A stretch of DNA of 64,000 nucleotides from Raffaelea ambrosiae (GCA_002778195.1 PCDI01000003.1:3661243-3725242); one strand, 5' to 3'; positions 35,196 to 47,262 are shown, counted from the stretch's first letter. Numbers and translations: made by a program. The notes: generated by a model not told the origin, from the sequence alone.

Positions 35196-36565
35196 ATGTC
35201 GGGCGACAAGATGGAGATTGAGCAGGTGGAGCAGAAGTTCAAGAACATGGAGCACTCGGAGCAGCACTACTTTAACAGGTGAGTTTGCGACAAAGGTTGC
35301 GCAACAGCTGTGCGCTTGGCTATTTTGTCTTTGTCTCTTTACTAATTCTGGATTTGTCTAGCTACAACCACCATGGTACGTTCACGTTATGTCGCGGCGA
35401 CGAAAAAGAGGAAGAAGAGAAAAAAAAAAAAAATGAGGAGGATAGATATCATACATATACCCCGAGAACCCGCAGACCCCGGTGACTGTGTGTTGTTTGG
35501 CTAACACTGGTGTCCAAATACACGCAGGCATCCACGAGGAAATGCTGAAAGATGAGGTTCGGACAAAGTCGTACATGAATGCGATCGTGCAGAACAAGCA
35601 CATTTTCAAGGACAAGGTGGTGCTTGACGTCGGCTGCGGTACGGCCATTCTGTCTATGTAAGTGAAGGAGAGGGACCTTGCCGAGAAGGAAAGCTTTGCT
35701 TTTCTCTGACCAAGCGAACTTGCCAAGACTGACCAAACCGCCCTTTCCCTACAGGTTTGCTGTCAAGGCTGGCGCAAAACACGTCATTGGTGTCGACATG
35801 TCGACCATCATCTTCAAGGCGCGCGAGATTGTCAAGGCCAACGGCATGGCCGACAAGATCACTTTGGTGCAGGGCAAGATGGAGGAGGTCCAGCTGCCGT
35901 TCCCCAAAGTGGACATTATCATCTCCGAGTGGATGGGCTACTTCTTGCTGTACGAGAGCATGCTGGACACTGTGCTGTACGCGCGCGACCGCTACCTGAA
36001 CCCCGGTGGCCTCATCTTCCCGGACAAGGCCACCATCTTCGTGGCCGGCATCGAGGACGGCGAGTACAAGGACGAGAAGATTGGCTTTTGGGACAATGTC
36101 TATGGGTTTGACTACACGCCGCTCAAGGAGACGGCCCTGGCCGAGCCGCTCGTCGACACCGTCGAGCTCAAGGCCGTCGTCACCGACCCGGCCCCGATCC
36201 TCACGCTTGATCTGTACAAGTGCCAGCCCGCCGACCTCGCGTTCAACGTGCCGTTCTCCCTGCGCTGCAAGCGCGACGACTTTGTTCACGCGCTCGTGGC
36301 CTGGTTCGACATTGAGTTCTCCGCCTGCCACAAGCCGATCCGCTTCTCCACCGGCCCGCACACCAAGTACACGCACTGGAAGCAGACTGTCTTTTATCTC
36401 AAGGACACGCTCGCCGTCCAGGAGGGCGAGGAAGTGCAGTGCTCGCTCGACAACCGGCCCAATGACAAAAACCGCCGCGACCTCGACATCAAGATTGACT
36501 ACCGTCTCGATACCACCGACCCTACCCGGAAGGGCGAGGGCGCCTGCACGTACAAGATGTGCTAG
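35196..36565 (+). CDS. HMT1: Type I protein arginine N-methyltransferase (PRMT1/Hmt1)
   Basis: Four exons: 35196-35278, a 14-nt microexon 35362-35375, 35528-35657 and 35755-36565; 1038 nt, 345 residues. The microexon encodes the YNHH of the conserved SYNHHGIHEEML segment. Motifs: SAM-binding motif I VLDVGCGTAILSMF, post-I GVDMS, double-E loop SEWMGYFLLYESML, and the THW loop (KYTHWKQTVFYL). Known role: asymmetric dimethylation of arginines in histone H4 (R3) and RGG-box RNA-binding proteins. Residue 72 in motif I is Ala (codon GCC at 35644-35646) where PRMT1 orthologues carry Gly. The length fits the family (about 340-350). Confidence 0.97.
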
Positions 36566-37372
36566 TCGGCCAGGGCCATGGGAGGTTCTGTCAGCTATCG
36601 GTCGGCCTGTTGTCGTTGTCGTTGCTGTCGTAACTGTTGTTGCCACTATTTATTTGGAATGCCATACTTTTGATGTTATGTGTTTTTATACGTTATTTTC
36701 TGTGTATTTTCTTGCACCGGCATGGCCCGGGAGTCAGGTTGCTGTGATTTACAGATGACATAAAATATAAAAGAGAGGGAAAACATACCTGCTGTGGTAA
36801 GCCAGGATAGGGAAAAGAAAAAAATAGAGACCCCCCCCCCCCCCCCCAAGAAAAAAAAGTAGCCGAGAAAGAAACCGAATAGATCGCGCTGCTTTTTTTA
36901 CTTCTTTTTTAATATGTCTTGGTTTATCACAGGCACAAACAAAGGCATGGGGGACAGCGCGATCATAAACCATCGTTTTCATTCATTTTCCTTGGAGCCG
37001 TGTTGTTTTTTTTGTTTGTGTGTTTTGTGTTATCCTGTCTAACTAATGATCTGGGCCCCAGGCCACGCTTTAAGCCGCACGTCACTCTTTTTGAGATCAA
37101 AGTTGGAGACCCAAGTTCGAAACTACGTTCGAAGCAAAGCGGATGGGTATGAGATTCATGTTCTTCCAAGTCAGATACGGCCATGTATAGAGACTGTTAG
37201 TGAGCGGTGTGATGGGAGAGTAATGAACTTTTCGTTTATTGTTTGTGGGTTGTAAAGAGCAAGCAGCCAAGCAAGCCAGCCAATTCGAGTTTAAGTGTTT
37301 TTGTGTCTTTTTGAGGTCTTCAACTGTTTCCTGTGTTCTGCAGTCCTGTTTCGTCTGTCGTTCACCTCTGGT
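36566..37372. other. Convergent 3' intergenic region with C17 homopolymer
   Basis: Spacer between the arginine methyltransferase and PCM1 ends. A run of 17 C lies at 36831-36847, flanked by purine-rich sequence. No gene seen. Confidence 0.55.
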
Positions 37373-39229
37373 CTACTTCCGCTCGCCGCCGTAGTGCGAC
37401 ACAATGCGCGCAACCTGCTTCGCCAGCTCTTCGGCCTCGACGCGCGTGGCAGCCTCAGCATAGACACGGCAGGCATTTTCGGTACCTGAAGCACGGGCAA
37501 AGGAGCGCGCATTGGTGTACTTCTTCACAAGCTGGTCGATCTCGTCCTGGGCACCAGGCGGCTGGCTCAGCTTGCGCTCGGCGTCCGTGGTTTGGAAGAC
37601 GTCCTTGTCGCCAACCTCAACACGGACGAGGCGGTTAGGCAGGTCATTGTAGGTCTGGGCCCAGTCCTTGAGGGTCCAGACCTTGTGGGCGAGGATGACC
37701 TCGACCATCAGCATGTCGGAGATGGCGTCGCCGACGGTCTGGTTGATGAGGTCGCTGACAGCGGCCAGAGTATCGAGGGCGTCCTTTTGTGCGGGCGACT
37801 GGGGCTGCTTGCTGGTGAAGGCATGAATGGCGTCAGCCGAGAAGAGTACGGTGCCGTGACCGTTGGCCTCGAAGTAGACACCGACGTCGAAGCGGTTTGC
37901 GGCGTGGTGCAAATGCTTGACACCGGTGGGCGTGCATACGACGGGCAGGCGCAGGTGTTGGGTGATGTAGTTGGTGGAGGCACCGTTGGCATAGGCGGTT
38001 TGGACGACGCCAATGCGCAGGTCGTCCTCGAGGCCGGCGGCACGGGCGAGATCGGCAATGAAGGATGCAGCGAGCGAGGAGATGCGATCGCCATCGAGCA
38101 TGAAGAAGCCGGTGTCAGGGTCGGTGTAGTAGTAGATGAGGCGGTCGGCATCGCCGTCGAAGGAGCAGCTGCGGGCGCCTGGGATCGGTGCCGGTTTCGG
38201 GGGAGCACGCTGCTTGGTCTTGACAAAGTCGGCACCACACTGAGAGAGTTAGAAGTAGAGTAAAGAAAGGTAGTAGAAGACACCAAAGAGGAATATTGTA
38301 GGCAGAGCTCAACCAGGTTGCTTGAACTACCCGACAAAAAGAGCCATGGCAATGGAACAACCAGAAAAAGGGGGGGGAAGAGAGGAAAGCTCAAACAAGC
38401 AAAACGACGACATCAACAACCGAAGGTAGGACCAAAAAAAGAAAATAAAACCACATACATCGAGGTTCAGAATCTCAGGCCGCAGCACGTCGTCGTTGAC
38501 CACCTTGACGTCAAAGCCCGTCTTGTCCTTGGGGATGCGCTTGAGCAGCTCCTGGAACTTGGGCCCGCCGACACCATTGGCGCCGTCGACAACCAGCTGG
38601 CCGCTGACCTTGCGGCCGCGCAGGGCGCGCACAAAGGCGTCGCACAGCTTGTTGTAGTAGCCGGCCTCGCTGGTGACGCCGTAGGCCTGCGGCGTGCCCT
38701 CGGTGTTGGTGCAGCGTGTCAGGTAGTGCAGCTGCGGCGTGGTCAGGATCTTGTAGTCGACGCCGTCAATGCTGGCAGCGGCCAACGCATCGGCGACAGC
38801 AATGGCGAGGGTGTGGCCCGAGGGCCGGGTGTCGCGGCCGTAGACGACGCGGCCCGACGCCGTGAGGTCGATTTTGAGGCTCACAGCCAGCTTGTGGTAG
38901 GCCTCGAGCAGTGCCTCGTCGCTGGGGGCGTTGACCAGCTTGGTGGCGTAGGCTTCCCACTCTTGCTCGAGCATCTCGCCCATGGGGTCGACGATCTTGA
39001 CGCCATTGTCGGCGGGTGGGTTGTGGCTGGCGGTGATCATCACGCCAATGGCCTGGCCGTTAAGCTTGCGGCTGCGCAGGCCTGCCAGCAGGCCCACACG
39101 GAAGGCGACGCCGTCCAGCAGGTCCGAGTTCATGCGGAAACCCGCCGTGCCGTACTTGTATACATGGCCGAGCTTGGTTGGATGCTTCTTGGACGCCTCC
39201 AAGATTTTGTGATCGGCGGACGAGGCCAT
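37373..39229 (-). CDS. PCM1: Phosphoacetylglucosamine mutase
   Basis: Two exons, 39229-38459 and 38239-37373; 1638 nt, 545 residues. The catalytic phosphoserine loop is ITASHNPPADNG (near residues 65-76), metal binding is SFDGDADRL, the sugar loop is VYFEANGHGT, and the phosphate-binding loop is RASGTENACRVYAEA near the C-terminus. The order and the extra Asn-Pro-Pro in the serine loop separate it from ordinary phosphoglucomutase. Known role: interconverts GlcNAc-6-phosphate and GlcNAc-1-phosphate for UDP-GlcNAc, hence chitin, GPI and N-glycan synthesis. The 219-nt intron is long for this window. Divergent from MUS81. Confidence 0.96.
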
Positions 39230-40236
39230 TGTGGTATGTGTTCGTGTGTTTGGTGCGCGCGTGTGTTCGTTTGGTGATGTCGGCAGCGTTCAACGGAGAG
39301 CTGGCTGGCAAAGGCTTTCTTTTCGTGTCCTGTGAATCCCTTGTATGTTCTTCTTGCTGCTCTTTGTGCGTTGTCGGCTCGTCTAAGACAGTGGGGCTGT
39401 GCTTTCCGACGGCTGAGTGGTGTAGGGTCAGCGAGCAGAGCGTAGCTGTGGTTTTGAAACGGGAGAGGGGCAAGCAATTAGCTGCAGATTTCTTTATTTC
39501 GTGATCTTCTCGTTGTGAAGACCTCAATTGGGCAGAGAGTGCCGGAAGCAGAAGGAGCAGCGGAGCAGAGGAAAGAAGAAGAGAAGAGCAAAGCAAAGCA
39601 GAAACAGGGAAAAGAGGGAAGGTGCGGCAGCTCCTGCTTTAATGGGTTTTATGGGTCGTTCTTTCTCTTTTTTTTGGCCTATGCGGCGTGTTGCACCCTG
39701 GCCGCTTGTTAGACCCCGCGGCTGACAGCTCATGGGACAAGCTCTGAAGGAAGCAGCCAAACGTAAGAATAACCCAAAATAAAAGAAAAAGAAACAGCGC
39801 TAAACCCCTGTGGGAAGTTATTGGCCAACCGTTCCTTGAGCCCACGTGATTGGCCTGTCTATTTCCATTCTTCTTGTTGTGATTATTAGGCCATCGTTCC
39901 AGCGCCATTGCGCCCCCGTACAAGGTTGTTGGCCGCCAAAATACGAGCTTCACAGGCCGTTTTCTCACCCCCCAACTTCAACTACTACGTATGTAGCAAG
40001 TTTGGCCGCGCCGGACTACGGACTGCAACGAAACTTTTCCGCAGTTTCTCGGCGACGACACCGGCTGTGGGATTAAAGGGGTAACTAGACGGCACTGTTT
40101 TGGATTTTGTTTGCCTACTGAACCCATATGCGACTTTTTTGTGTGTCGCTCTTTTTTGGGGACGTTGGACGGCCTTCTCGTTTCGTTGCTGTGGCTTCGT
40201 ATTTATTTGTTTACTTTTTCACGCAGAATCGTCACG
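39230..40236. promoter_or_regulatory. Divergent promoter region of PCM1 and MUS81
   Basis: About 1 kb between divergent starts. A CACGTGATTGG sequence at 39843-39853 combines an E-box with an inverted CCAAT box. The MUS81 side contains a T-rich leader (40090-40236). A short in-frame extension upstream of the MUS81 ATG exists but looks untranslated. Confidence 0.45.
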
Positions 40237-41961
40237 ATGACCTCGGACGACTGCGCCAATCCGCTCTTCCTCTCATGGATCAAGGAGTACTGGGACCAGG
40301 CCAAGGAACGCAACACAAAGGGTGTGCTCGCTTACAGAAACGCGTACGAGTCGCTCAAGGCTTGTCCCATTCGCTACGAGCACCCCGACCATTTGCTAGC
40401 CCTCAAGGGCTTTGGTCCCAAAACATGCAGCCGTCTCACGGATAGATTGGCCCGGCATTGCATCGACAACGGACTGCCCATGCCCCTGAAGCGGGGGGCA
40501 CCTCGGAAAAGACTGAGCCAGGTCAACGACGCTGCCACCAGTGGTGATGGTGCTTCGGAGACGACTGCCACTCGCAGAAGCGCCGCTCCAAGAAAGCGCA
40601 AATCGTACGTTCCGGCTCTAAGGCAGGGTGGCTACGGTATCCTCATGGCACTGTCATCACCAGAGGCAGAGGCTCAGGGCTGGGTGGCCAAGGCTGAAGT
40701 TATCGAGCTGGCCCAGCCACACTGCGACACATCGTTCACTGTCAGGCCGCCGGGCAAGTTCTACACAGCCTGGGAGTCGATCAAGACGTTGCTCAAGCAT
40801 GACCTGGTCGTCGAGCAAGGCCGGCCGTCCAAGCGGTACATGTTGACCGAGGACGGCTGGGAGACGGCCAACAAGCTGCGCCAGGTTGTGGGCGAGCCAC
40901 TAGCCACAAACCATCATGCTACAGGAAGAGAGGCGTCTGCGGAAGACGCAGGACAACCAACGGAGCTTTCTGCAGAAGACGACCTCGTGCCAGAAGGAGA
41001 TGCGCTGTCGGAGGACGATGCACTGCCCGATGTATCGCCAATCATCGTGCCACCAGGGTCCTTCTCGGTGCAGCTCCTCCTCGACACGCGCGAGCGCGTA
41101 ACCGGCCAGCGGACATACATGGAGGACGAGCTGGCCAAGAGGGGCGTCAGGCCCCTAGTGCGGCCACTATCGCTGGGCGACGCGCTGTGGGTGGCCAAGT
41201 GCAACGGCCATATCGATGGCATCGACGGCGACGAGGTCGTCCTGGACTGGATCGTGGAGCGCAAGCGCCAGGACGACCTGGTCAGCAGCATCAAGGACGG
41301 CCGCTTCCGCGAGCAAAAGTTCCGGCAGCGTCGGTCAGGTGTGCGCCATGTTGTCTACGTCATCGAGGACAGCAACATGGACGCCGACGTCCTTCACAAG
41401 TACGAGGAGGCCATGCACTCGGCGATTGCATCTACACAGGTCGTCAACGGCTACTTTGTGAAGCGGACGCGGTCGGTCGACGACACAATTGCCTACCTGG
41501 CGCGGGTGACCAAGATGCTGGAGAAGCGGTATGCGGGCAAGTCGCTGAAAGTGATCCCGACGCGATCGCTCACGGCGCAGAACTACCTGCCACTGCTGAA
41601 CCACCATCGGACGAGCGAGCCGCCGGAAGCAAGCACCGAATACGGCATTACCTATCCCGCCTTTGCATCGCTGACATCCAAGTCCGAGTCGCTCACTCTG
41701 CGGGATGTGTTCCTCAAGATGCTGATGTGCACGCGCGGCGTCACGGGTGAACGGGCATTGGAGATCCAGAAGAAGTGGAAGACGCCCTACGCATTCGTGC
41801 AGGCGTACGGGCAGCTGGGATCCAACGACTCGGCGGAGGCGCGGAAGCGGAAACGACTGATGGTGTCGGACGAGCTTGGCAACCTGGTCGGCACTAAGCG
41901 GCGCGTCACCAAACCAATATCCGAGAAGCTGGCCGAAGCCTGGGCCGATGCTCAGGCATGA
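40237..41961 (+). CDS. MUS81: Structure-specific endonuclease subunit Mus81
   Basis: Single exon, 574 residues. An N-terminal helix-hairpin-helix (HLLALKGFGPKTCSRL), a basic linker (RRSAAPRKRKS), a winged-helix region (LRQGGYGILMALSS to YMLTEDGWE) and an acidic linker precede the ERCC4 nuclease domain: LLLDTRERV, LSLGDALWVA and the active-site VERKRQDDL (ERKxxxD). C-terminal helix-hairpin-helix elements (MLMCTRGVTGERALEIQ) end the protein. Known role: with Eme1/Mms4, cleaves branched DNA such as stalled forks, flaps and nicked Holliday junctions. The start at CACGATGACC was chosen because the conserved region (NPLFLSWIKEYWDQA) begins directly after it. Confidence 0.97.
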   Translation: MTSDDCANPLFLSWIKEYWDQAKERNTKGVLAYRNAYESLKACPIRYEHPDHLLALKGFGPKTCSRLTDRLARHCIDNGLPMPLKRGAPRKRLSQVNDAATSGDGASETTATRRSAAPRKRKSYVPALRQGGYGILMALSSPEAEAQGWVAKAEVIELAQPHCDTSFTVRPPGKFYTAWESIKTLLKHDLVVEQGRPSKRYMLTEDGWETANKLRQVVGEPLATNHHATGREASAEDAGQPTELSAEDDLVPEGDALSEDDALPDVSPIIVPPGSFSVQLLLDTRERVTGQRTYMEDELAKRGVRPLVRPLSLGDALWVAKCNGHIDGIDGDEVVLDWIVERKRQDDLVSSIKDGRFREQKFRQRRSGVRHVVYVIEDSNMDADVLHKYEEAMHSAIASTQVVNGYFVKRTRSVDDTIAYLARVTKMLEKRYAGKSLKVIPTRSLTAQNYLPLLNHHRTSEPPEASTEYGITYPAFASLTSKSESLTLRDVFLKMLMCTRGVTGERALEIQKKWKTPYAFVQAYGQLGSNDSAEARKRKRLMVSDELGNLVGTKRRVTKPISEKLAEAWADAQA

Positions 41962-42404
41962 ATGGGAGGTGCCAAGAAGTGTAAGACGAAACTACGAACA
42001 TGAAAGGAGGACAAGCGGGATAACAGTTGGGAACAGCAACTTTGGGGAGACACAACGATTGGACTGGCATGAACTCAGGAAGAGCAACGCGTTGATTGGG
42101 TGGGCAACATGCTCGGGACATTGGAGTATTGGGGGCATACAAGCATTGAAACATTGAAACATTGGATGGAGTCCTTTTCTTTTTCGACCCGACAAGCTGG
42201 GGGTCTTTTTGGGGGGCTTCTTTATTTTGTTTTTGTATTGGAATGGGGGGCATTGGCAACCGGGTTCCGGAGAAGGGTTCCACTACTATCTATGATTCAT
42301 GTATAGATACAACACGCGGAGCTTCAAACGACTCGAGTTTCTGGGGTTTTTTTTTGGGGGGGGGGGGGTTTCTCGTTGCTCTCGCTCGCTTCGCCTATTA
42401 TGAC
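41962..42404. other. Convergent 3' intergenic region with G13 run
   Basis: Between the ends of MUS81 and riboflavin synthase. Contains a T-run followed by 13 G at 42356-42368. No gene seen. Confidence 0.5.
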
Positions 42405-43219
42405 TTATTTCTTCTCCGCGAGGGCTTCCGCCACCGTCTTCTGCACGAGCGCCTGCAGCCCCGACTCGGCCAGTCCACCCGACAGGTAGCCGGCCATGCT
42501 CTTCTCGGCATACTTGGCCAGTACATCCACTTCCACATTGATCGTGTCACCCTCCTGCTTCGCCGCCAGCGCCACTCGCGACTGTGTGTACGAGATCAGC
42601 ATCACCTCCCACCACCCCTCCTGGTCGTCGACCGCCGTGACGGTCAGCGACGTCCCGTCCAGCGCCACAAACCCCTTGTACACGACGTAGCGCAGCACGT
42701 CGCGCGAGCGCGGCTGGAAGCGCATGGTCTGGGCGTTGCCGTCAGCGGCGACGCGGATGACGGTGGCGACCGTGTCGACGTGGCCCTGCACAAAGTGGCC
42801 GCCCATGCGGGTGTCGGCGCGGACGGCGCGCTCGAGGTTGACGCGCGTGCCCACCTTGAACGAGCCCAGGTTGGTGAGCCGGAGGGTCTCCGGGGCGACG
42901 CCCACAGTAAACCTGTCCTTGGTCGCCTCGTCAAACGTAGTCACCGTCAAGCAGCACCCGTTAATGGCAATGCTGTCTCCCAGATGGGCATCGGACAGCA
43001 GCGGCGAGCCGGCTGGGAGGCCAATCGTCAGGGATGTGCCGCCGGTCTCGTCCTGCGTGTTGAGGGTGAGGACCTCTGCATGTGCTTCGTCAGTTCACCG
43101 TATGAATCCCACGAGAAGTACCGCGTCACATTCGTGCAAAACCAGCCGAAACAAGGGATGAGTCAAAAGTAAGACAAAACAAACTCACCCCCGATTTCTT
43201 CCACAATGCCGGTGAACAT
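42405..43219 (-). CDS. RIB5: Riboflavin synthase alpha chain
   Basis: Two exons: a 31-nt first exon 43219-43189 encoding MFTGIVEEIG, and 43075-42405; 702 nt, 233 residues. Two lumazine-binding domains follow one another: the first with INGCCLTVTTFD, the second beginning near MGGHFVQGHVDTVATV and containing LDGTSLTVTAVDD. The MFTGIVE start is diagnostic. Known role: dismutation of two 6,7-dimethyl-8-ribityllumazine molecules to riboflavin, active as a trimer. Splitting MFTGIVEEIG into a tiny first exon would be missed by start-codon-based prediction. Confidence 0.97.
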
Positions 43220-43869
43220 GGCCGTAGCTGTGCAATACCAAAAAGAAAAAAGAAAATAAAGGAAAATTGTGACGAGTCGCTGATGGGAGTTACAGATACA
43301 GGTCAAGAATGAACCAAATCTATCTTTCCTATTCGATCTCATAAGTATACAGAAATGGGCCCTCCCTTCTGTAATCGACCACGGCGATTTTGTCCTCGCT
43401 TAAAAGCGGTCCAACCCCACCACCAACCTCTTTCTGTACCAGTTCCGTTCCCAAGTGTTGGAATCACGTGCATCGAAAACGACATCGGCATCAGCACCGT
43501 CCGCGTCCGAGGACAGGCCCGAGTCGTCTTGCCATTCTGCGGACACGCCTGCAATCGCCATCTCAGTACCTAATCCCATTCGTCCGTGTCTGGGGGGTAC
43601 ATTTCTCCGAGTGCGGGAAATCGGCCACCGTATCGCAACGGCACGCCTAGGCCCTCAGGCCCAGTGTATGGGTGGTCCTCACTCCTTTCGTTCCCCCCCT
43701 CTTTGCTGTTCTCCGTCTTTTTGCCGCTTTGCTCTCCCCGTGGATCCTGAGGCGAATTCGAGGGTGCAAGAACAGTGATAATAGGAGGCACATGCACAGA
43801 AGGACGCACTTCCGCCAGCCCAGACAGGATGGCTGCCACTTCGTTTGGTGTCTTCCCCACTTGCTGTTC
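43220..43869. other. Intergenic region (RIB5 promoter and MED16 3' region)
   Basis: TCACGTG occurs at 43464-43470, about 245 bases upstream of RIB5. No gene seen. Confidence 0.45.
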
Positions 43870-46800
43870 CTAGCCAACAAGGCTTCCGCGTGGAAGCAGG
43901 CCCCAGTTGCCACCGCAGCTGCACTTGCGCTGTTGCGACAGCACAAACGTGTGCCCGGGCCGCAGCCCCGTCACGTCCTCCATCACGGCCGTACATCGCA
44001 CACACCGTCGCCATAGGCCCACGTTGGTCAGCGGCGAGTTGCTGCTGTTAATCATCTCAGCGGCGCTGTCATCCTTACCCTCAGGTTGTGCCTGTACGGC
44101 CAGGTCAACGCGTTTGAACATGTCAATGTAGCGTCGCCGCGCTTGCTTCTCCTGCAGGGCGCGCTCGTCGTCCTCTACCTCGAGGATGCTGTAGTCGGCA
44201 AAAAAAAGCTTGGCCGGGTCGGTGTGCGCCCGGAACGCGCGCACGTTTTCGTTGAAGAACTTGGCGAGCATTGGCTGAAACGTCGGCGGTGGGTTGTTGG
44301 CCAGTAGCAGTGTGAGCTCGCAATGCGCCTGCATTCGCTTCATGTTGGCGTCGGTCTGCTGCTGGGTAGGTTGCTGGCTTTGGTTCTTATTCGCTTGTGC
44401 CATCCGCGATTGGTAGATTTGCCGTATGTCTTCGCCCAGCGTCAGGAGCAGTTTATCAAACTCCTGCACTTTGATTAGGCTCGACGACGTATACTGCTGC
44501 ATTTTCTGGTATGCCAGGCTTAGCGGTAAAAAGGCAGCATTGTTGCCGGAGCCCTTAGAAGCTGTGTGGTTCTGGAACTCGTAATACTGCGTCGCCCGGG
44601 TAGAAATCGAGTCAAGGTGGAGTAGCCGTCGGCAAGCTGCCGAGAGAAAGCCCCTCGTTGACGAGCACAGCAGCAGGTGCAACGCGGCCTCGTTTTTCTC
44701 TTGCAGATAGTTAATCACCTTGCCAAACAGGTGCGGACTCGAAAGCAAAGACATGAATTGAGGGTCATCCAGGAGGCTGAAGATGCGGTCGGAAATGTAG
44801 GCCAACAGGTCGAGAGCCCATTTTGCACACCCAGCCAATGCTTCCACAACCTCTGTTCGTTCTGTCAGCCAATGGAACTTGTCGGGTCTCTGATTTCATT
44901 CGTTGCGCAGGATCTTACCAGGCTCATCCAGCGGGTTGAGTTTTTCCTTGAGGTTGCTAGGGGTGTTACTGGCAATCGTGATGAGGATGACAATGTTCCG
45001 CACATTCAAGGCCAGCATGGCAAACTTGCGTGAGAAGGACTTGTGCTCGAACTCCCCGCGGAAGCCCATGTGGTTGAGGATGCTGAGGCATAGCTGCAAC
45101 GAGTGGTTCCTAACCAGCTGGTCGTGGTGCGACTCCTCCGAATAGTCCACATTGAATTTCAGCATGCGGACTATCTCCATCATCCAGTCGTAGGCAAAGC
45201 GCGGCTTGTCAATAAACTGCCGGGCTGTGGCCAGAATGTCGTCATACGACACATTGGACGACGCGGCGGAGACTGCTGTTGTTAGGCCTGCCACGACCGT
45301 GGCATAATCCGCTGTCCGGTATGTCAGCAGTGTCGTGATTGCCAAAGGTGTACCACAGTGTCTATTCTCCTTTTTGCGTCACACTTTCGCCAGACTCGAA
45401 TACTTACGATCTTGCCTTGTCGCTCCGATATCCGGGCCTGTATATTTCAGACTGTTCCATTTCACCTTTCCGTCTTCGCCAATCTGGACGAACGAGGAGT
45501 TTGTGGGAGAAAACGCCACCGACAGGCATGGTGCGGAGTTGGTATATTCGAAGTTTGCCTGGAGAAGCATCATGATCTTGGCAGCGTTCGGCTCATTGTA
45601 TATTTCTTGCATTGTGAACCGGTCTCTGTACTGAATCGTCCCGTCGCTGAAGGACAGGCAGATTGCCTTACCCAGTTGGATGGTCTGGACCGAGATGACA
45701 ACCTTGTTGATAACAATGGGCTCCAGCTTGTGCAGTCGTGTCAATCCTTGGGGGCCGGCGTTCTGCGCTGGTTTCATGCCAAGCTGCTCGAAGGCAGGGT
45801 GCAGGGGTTGTGGCGGTGTGTCCACGGCCAGCTCCCAGCGGTCGATGATGCTCTGCGCCTCCGTCTCGAGGCCGGAATTCGTCGCGGGTAAGTATGTACG
45901 GACTGTAAGAACTGTGGGCGGCATCCAAAGTTGGTTTGAGCTGATTAGTGCGGAGGGTAGCATCTCCACGTGCGACATCTGGGTCATATTTATGTCCATC
46001 TGGGATTCTCCTGCTGCGTGCTGTGGCCATGTCGTAACTGCTGCTGGTTTCTGCTGCAAGGTAGGGTTGAGAGGCATGCTCTGTGGCGGAACTTGTTTAT
46101 CCTGCTGCGGGAGGCCCCAGTGGATGACGGCTCGTACGACCCTGAGTTGCCTCGAGGCAGACGTGAGTGCGATGAGGAGCGTGTTAGCTTCCGGAGACTG
46201 TGTTAGTGGCACATGCATTCCAAAAAGAGCTCAGAGCTCAAAGCCATGGGGACGGCCTGGACATGAAGCCGTTAGTTCAAACGTACCTTTCTCAGAACAT
46301 ATTGACGCATGCGTGATCAAGTCGTCAGACGTGGTAATGCTCTCCAGCTCGATGCTGGTGTCGTGCAATTTGTTGTTATTCTGGGCATAGAACAGCTTCA
46401 GCATGCCGCCGGCAGTCACACACAGCAAGGCGCTCTTCCCCGGATTGGGGTGGTACGGCCCGAATGAGTGGACATATGTGTTGTCGTATCTGTAGCCCTG
46501 CTCCTCGCGCGTTGCTGGTCCGTGGATGATGTTGTACTGTGGTGGTCAGCATTGTCGTCCGGGGAGCGGTTTGGGAGAATCCGCGGCACGTACCTGCTTG
46601 TTGGGCGGCGCCAAGGGAAGCCAGTAGCTGCCAACAACAGCGTTCATATTATCCACGGGATCAGAATCCCATGCCCGGAGCACATAAGGACGGTTCAGGT
46701 TGGTGGTGAATGTGAGGATGCTGACGCGGCCGACTGCATCGATGACGGCGAGTTCAGGGTTACCGGTCCCGGACCAGGCCAGATGAACAATCGGGCCTCC

Positions 46801-47262
46801 CGCAGAAGCAGAATGCGGATCTGTTCCAAAGTGTGAGTACGGCGTTGGCTCGCTCAGATCCCAGACGCCGTCTTTGGGATGCGTCCGCAAGTAGCGCAGC
46901 TCGATAGACATGCCATCGGCAGAGATGGAAGCTACAGTGCCTTGCTTCGACCATGCGATTTTTCTGGGGTGCGGTTAGCGAGGAGCTCTATAGAGAAGAA
47001 GACAGCCGTGAGCACATCCGCAAGAACAGAGCGGGAAGGGGGTCGTCGCATACTGGCAGCACCCGTGCCTGCGCATTTCGTCGACTCGTTGGCGCAGACC
47101 CTTTGATGGAGGCGGATTTTGCGAGATGGCCAGCTCCCCGACAGGGTCTCCGAAAAGATCGACATCGTCGACATCGACATCTTCGAGACCTACTGTGACT
47201 GTGTCGTCCATCATCGCCATAGGGTCGCCCAACATGAGTGGCATTCCATTGCCAGCTGCCAT
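43870..47262 (-). CDS. MED16: Mediator complex subunit 16 (Sin4-like)
   Basis: Six exons: 47262-47054, 46963-46594, 46536-46287, 46187-45408, 45311-44919, 44852-43870; 2985 nt, 994 residues. After a Met/Asp-rich start the N-terminal half forms a WD-type propeller (KIAWSKQGTVASIS, VHLAWSGTGNPELAVID, LCLSFSDGTIQYRD, LSVAFSPTNSSFVQI); the C-terminal half is helical and ends with the Cys signature CVRCTAVME then RKCSCGGNWG, diagnostic of Med16. Known role: tail module of Mediator, linking activators to RNA polymerase II. The exon 3 to 4 junction uses a weak GGAAG acceptor at 46188-46189; a nearby ACACAG acceptor would put the frame into a stop. The other junctions are canonical. Confidence 0.9.

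Noticed and set aside
35654..36646. 330-codon open frame antisense to the arginine methyltransferase
   Set aside because: Same codon-bias artefact; it overlaps invariant methyltransferase motifs on the other strand.
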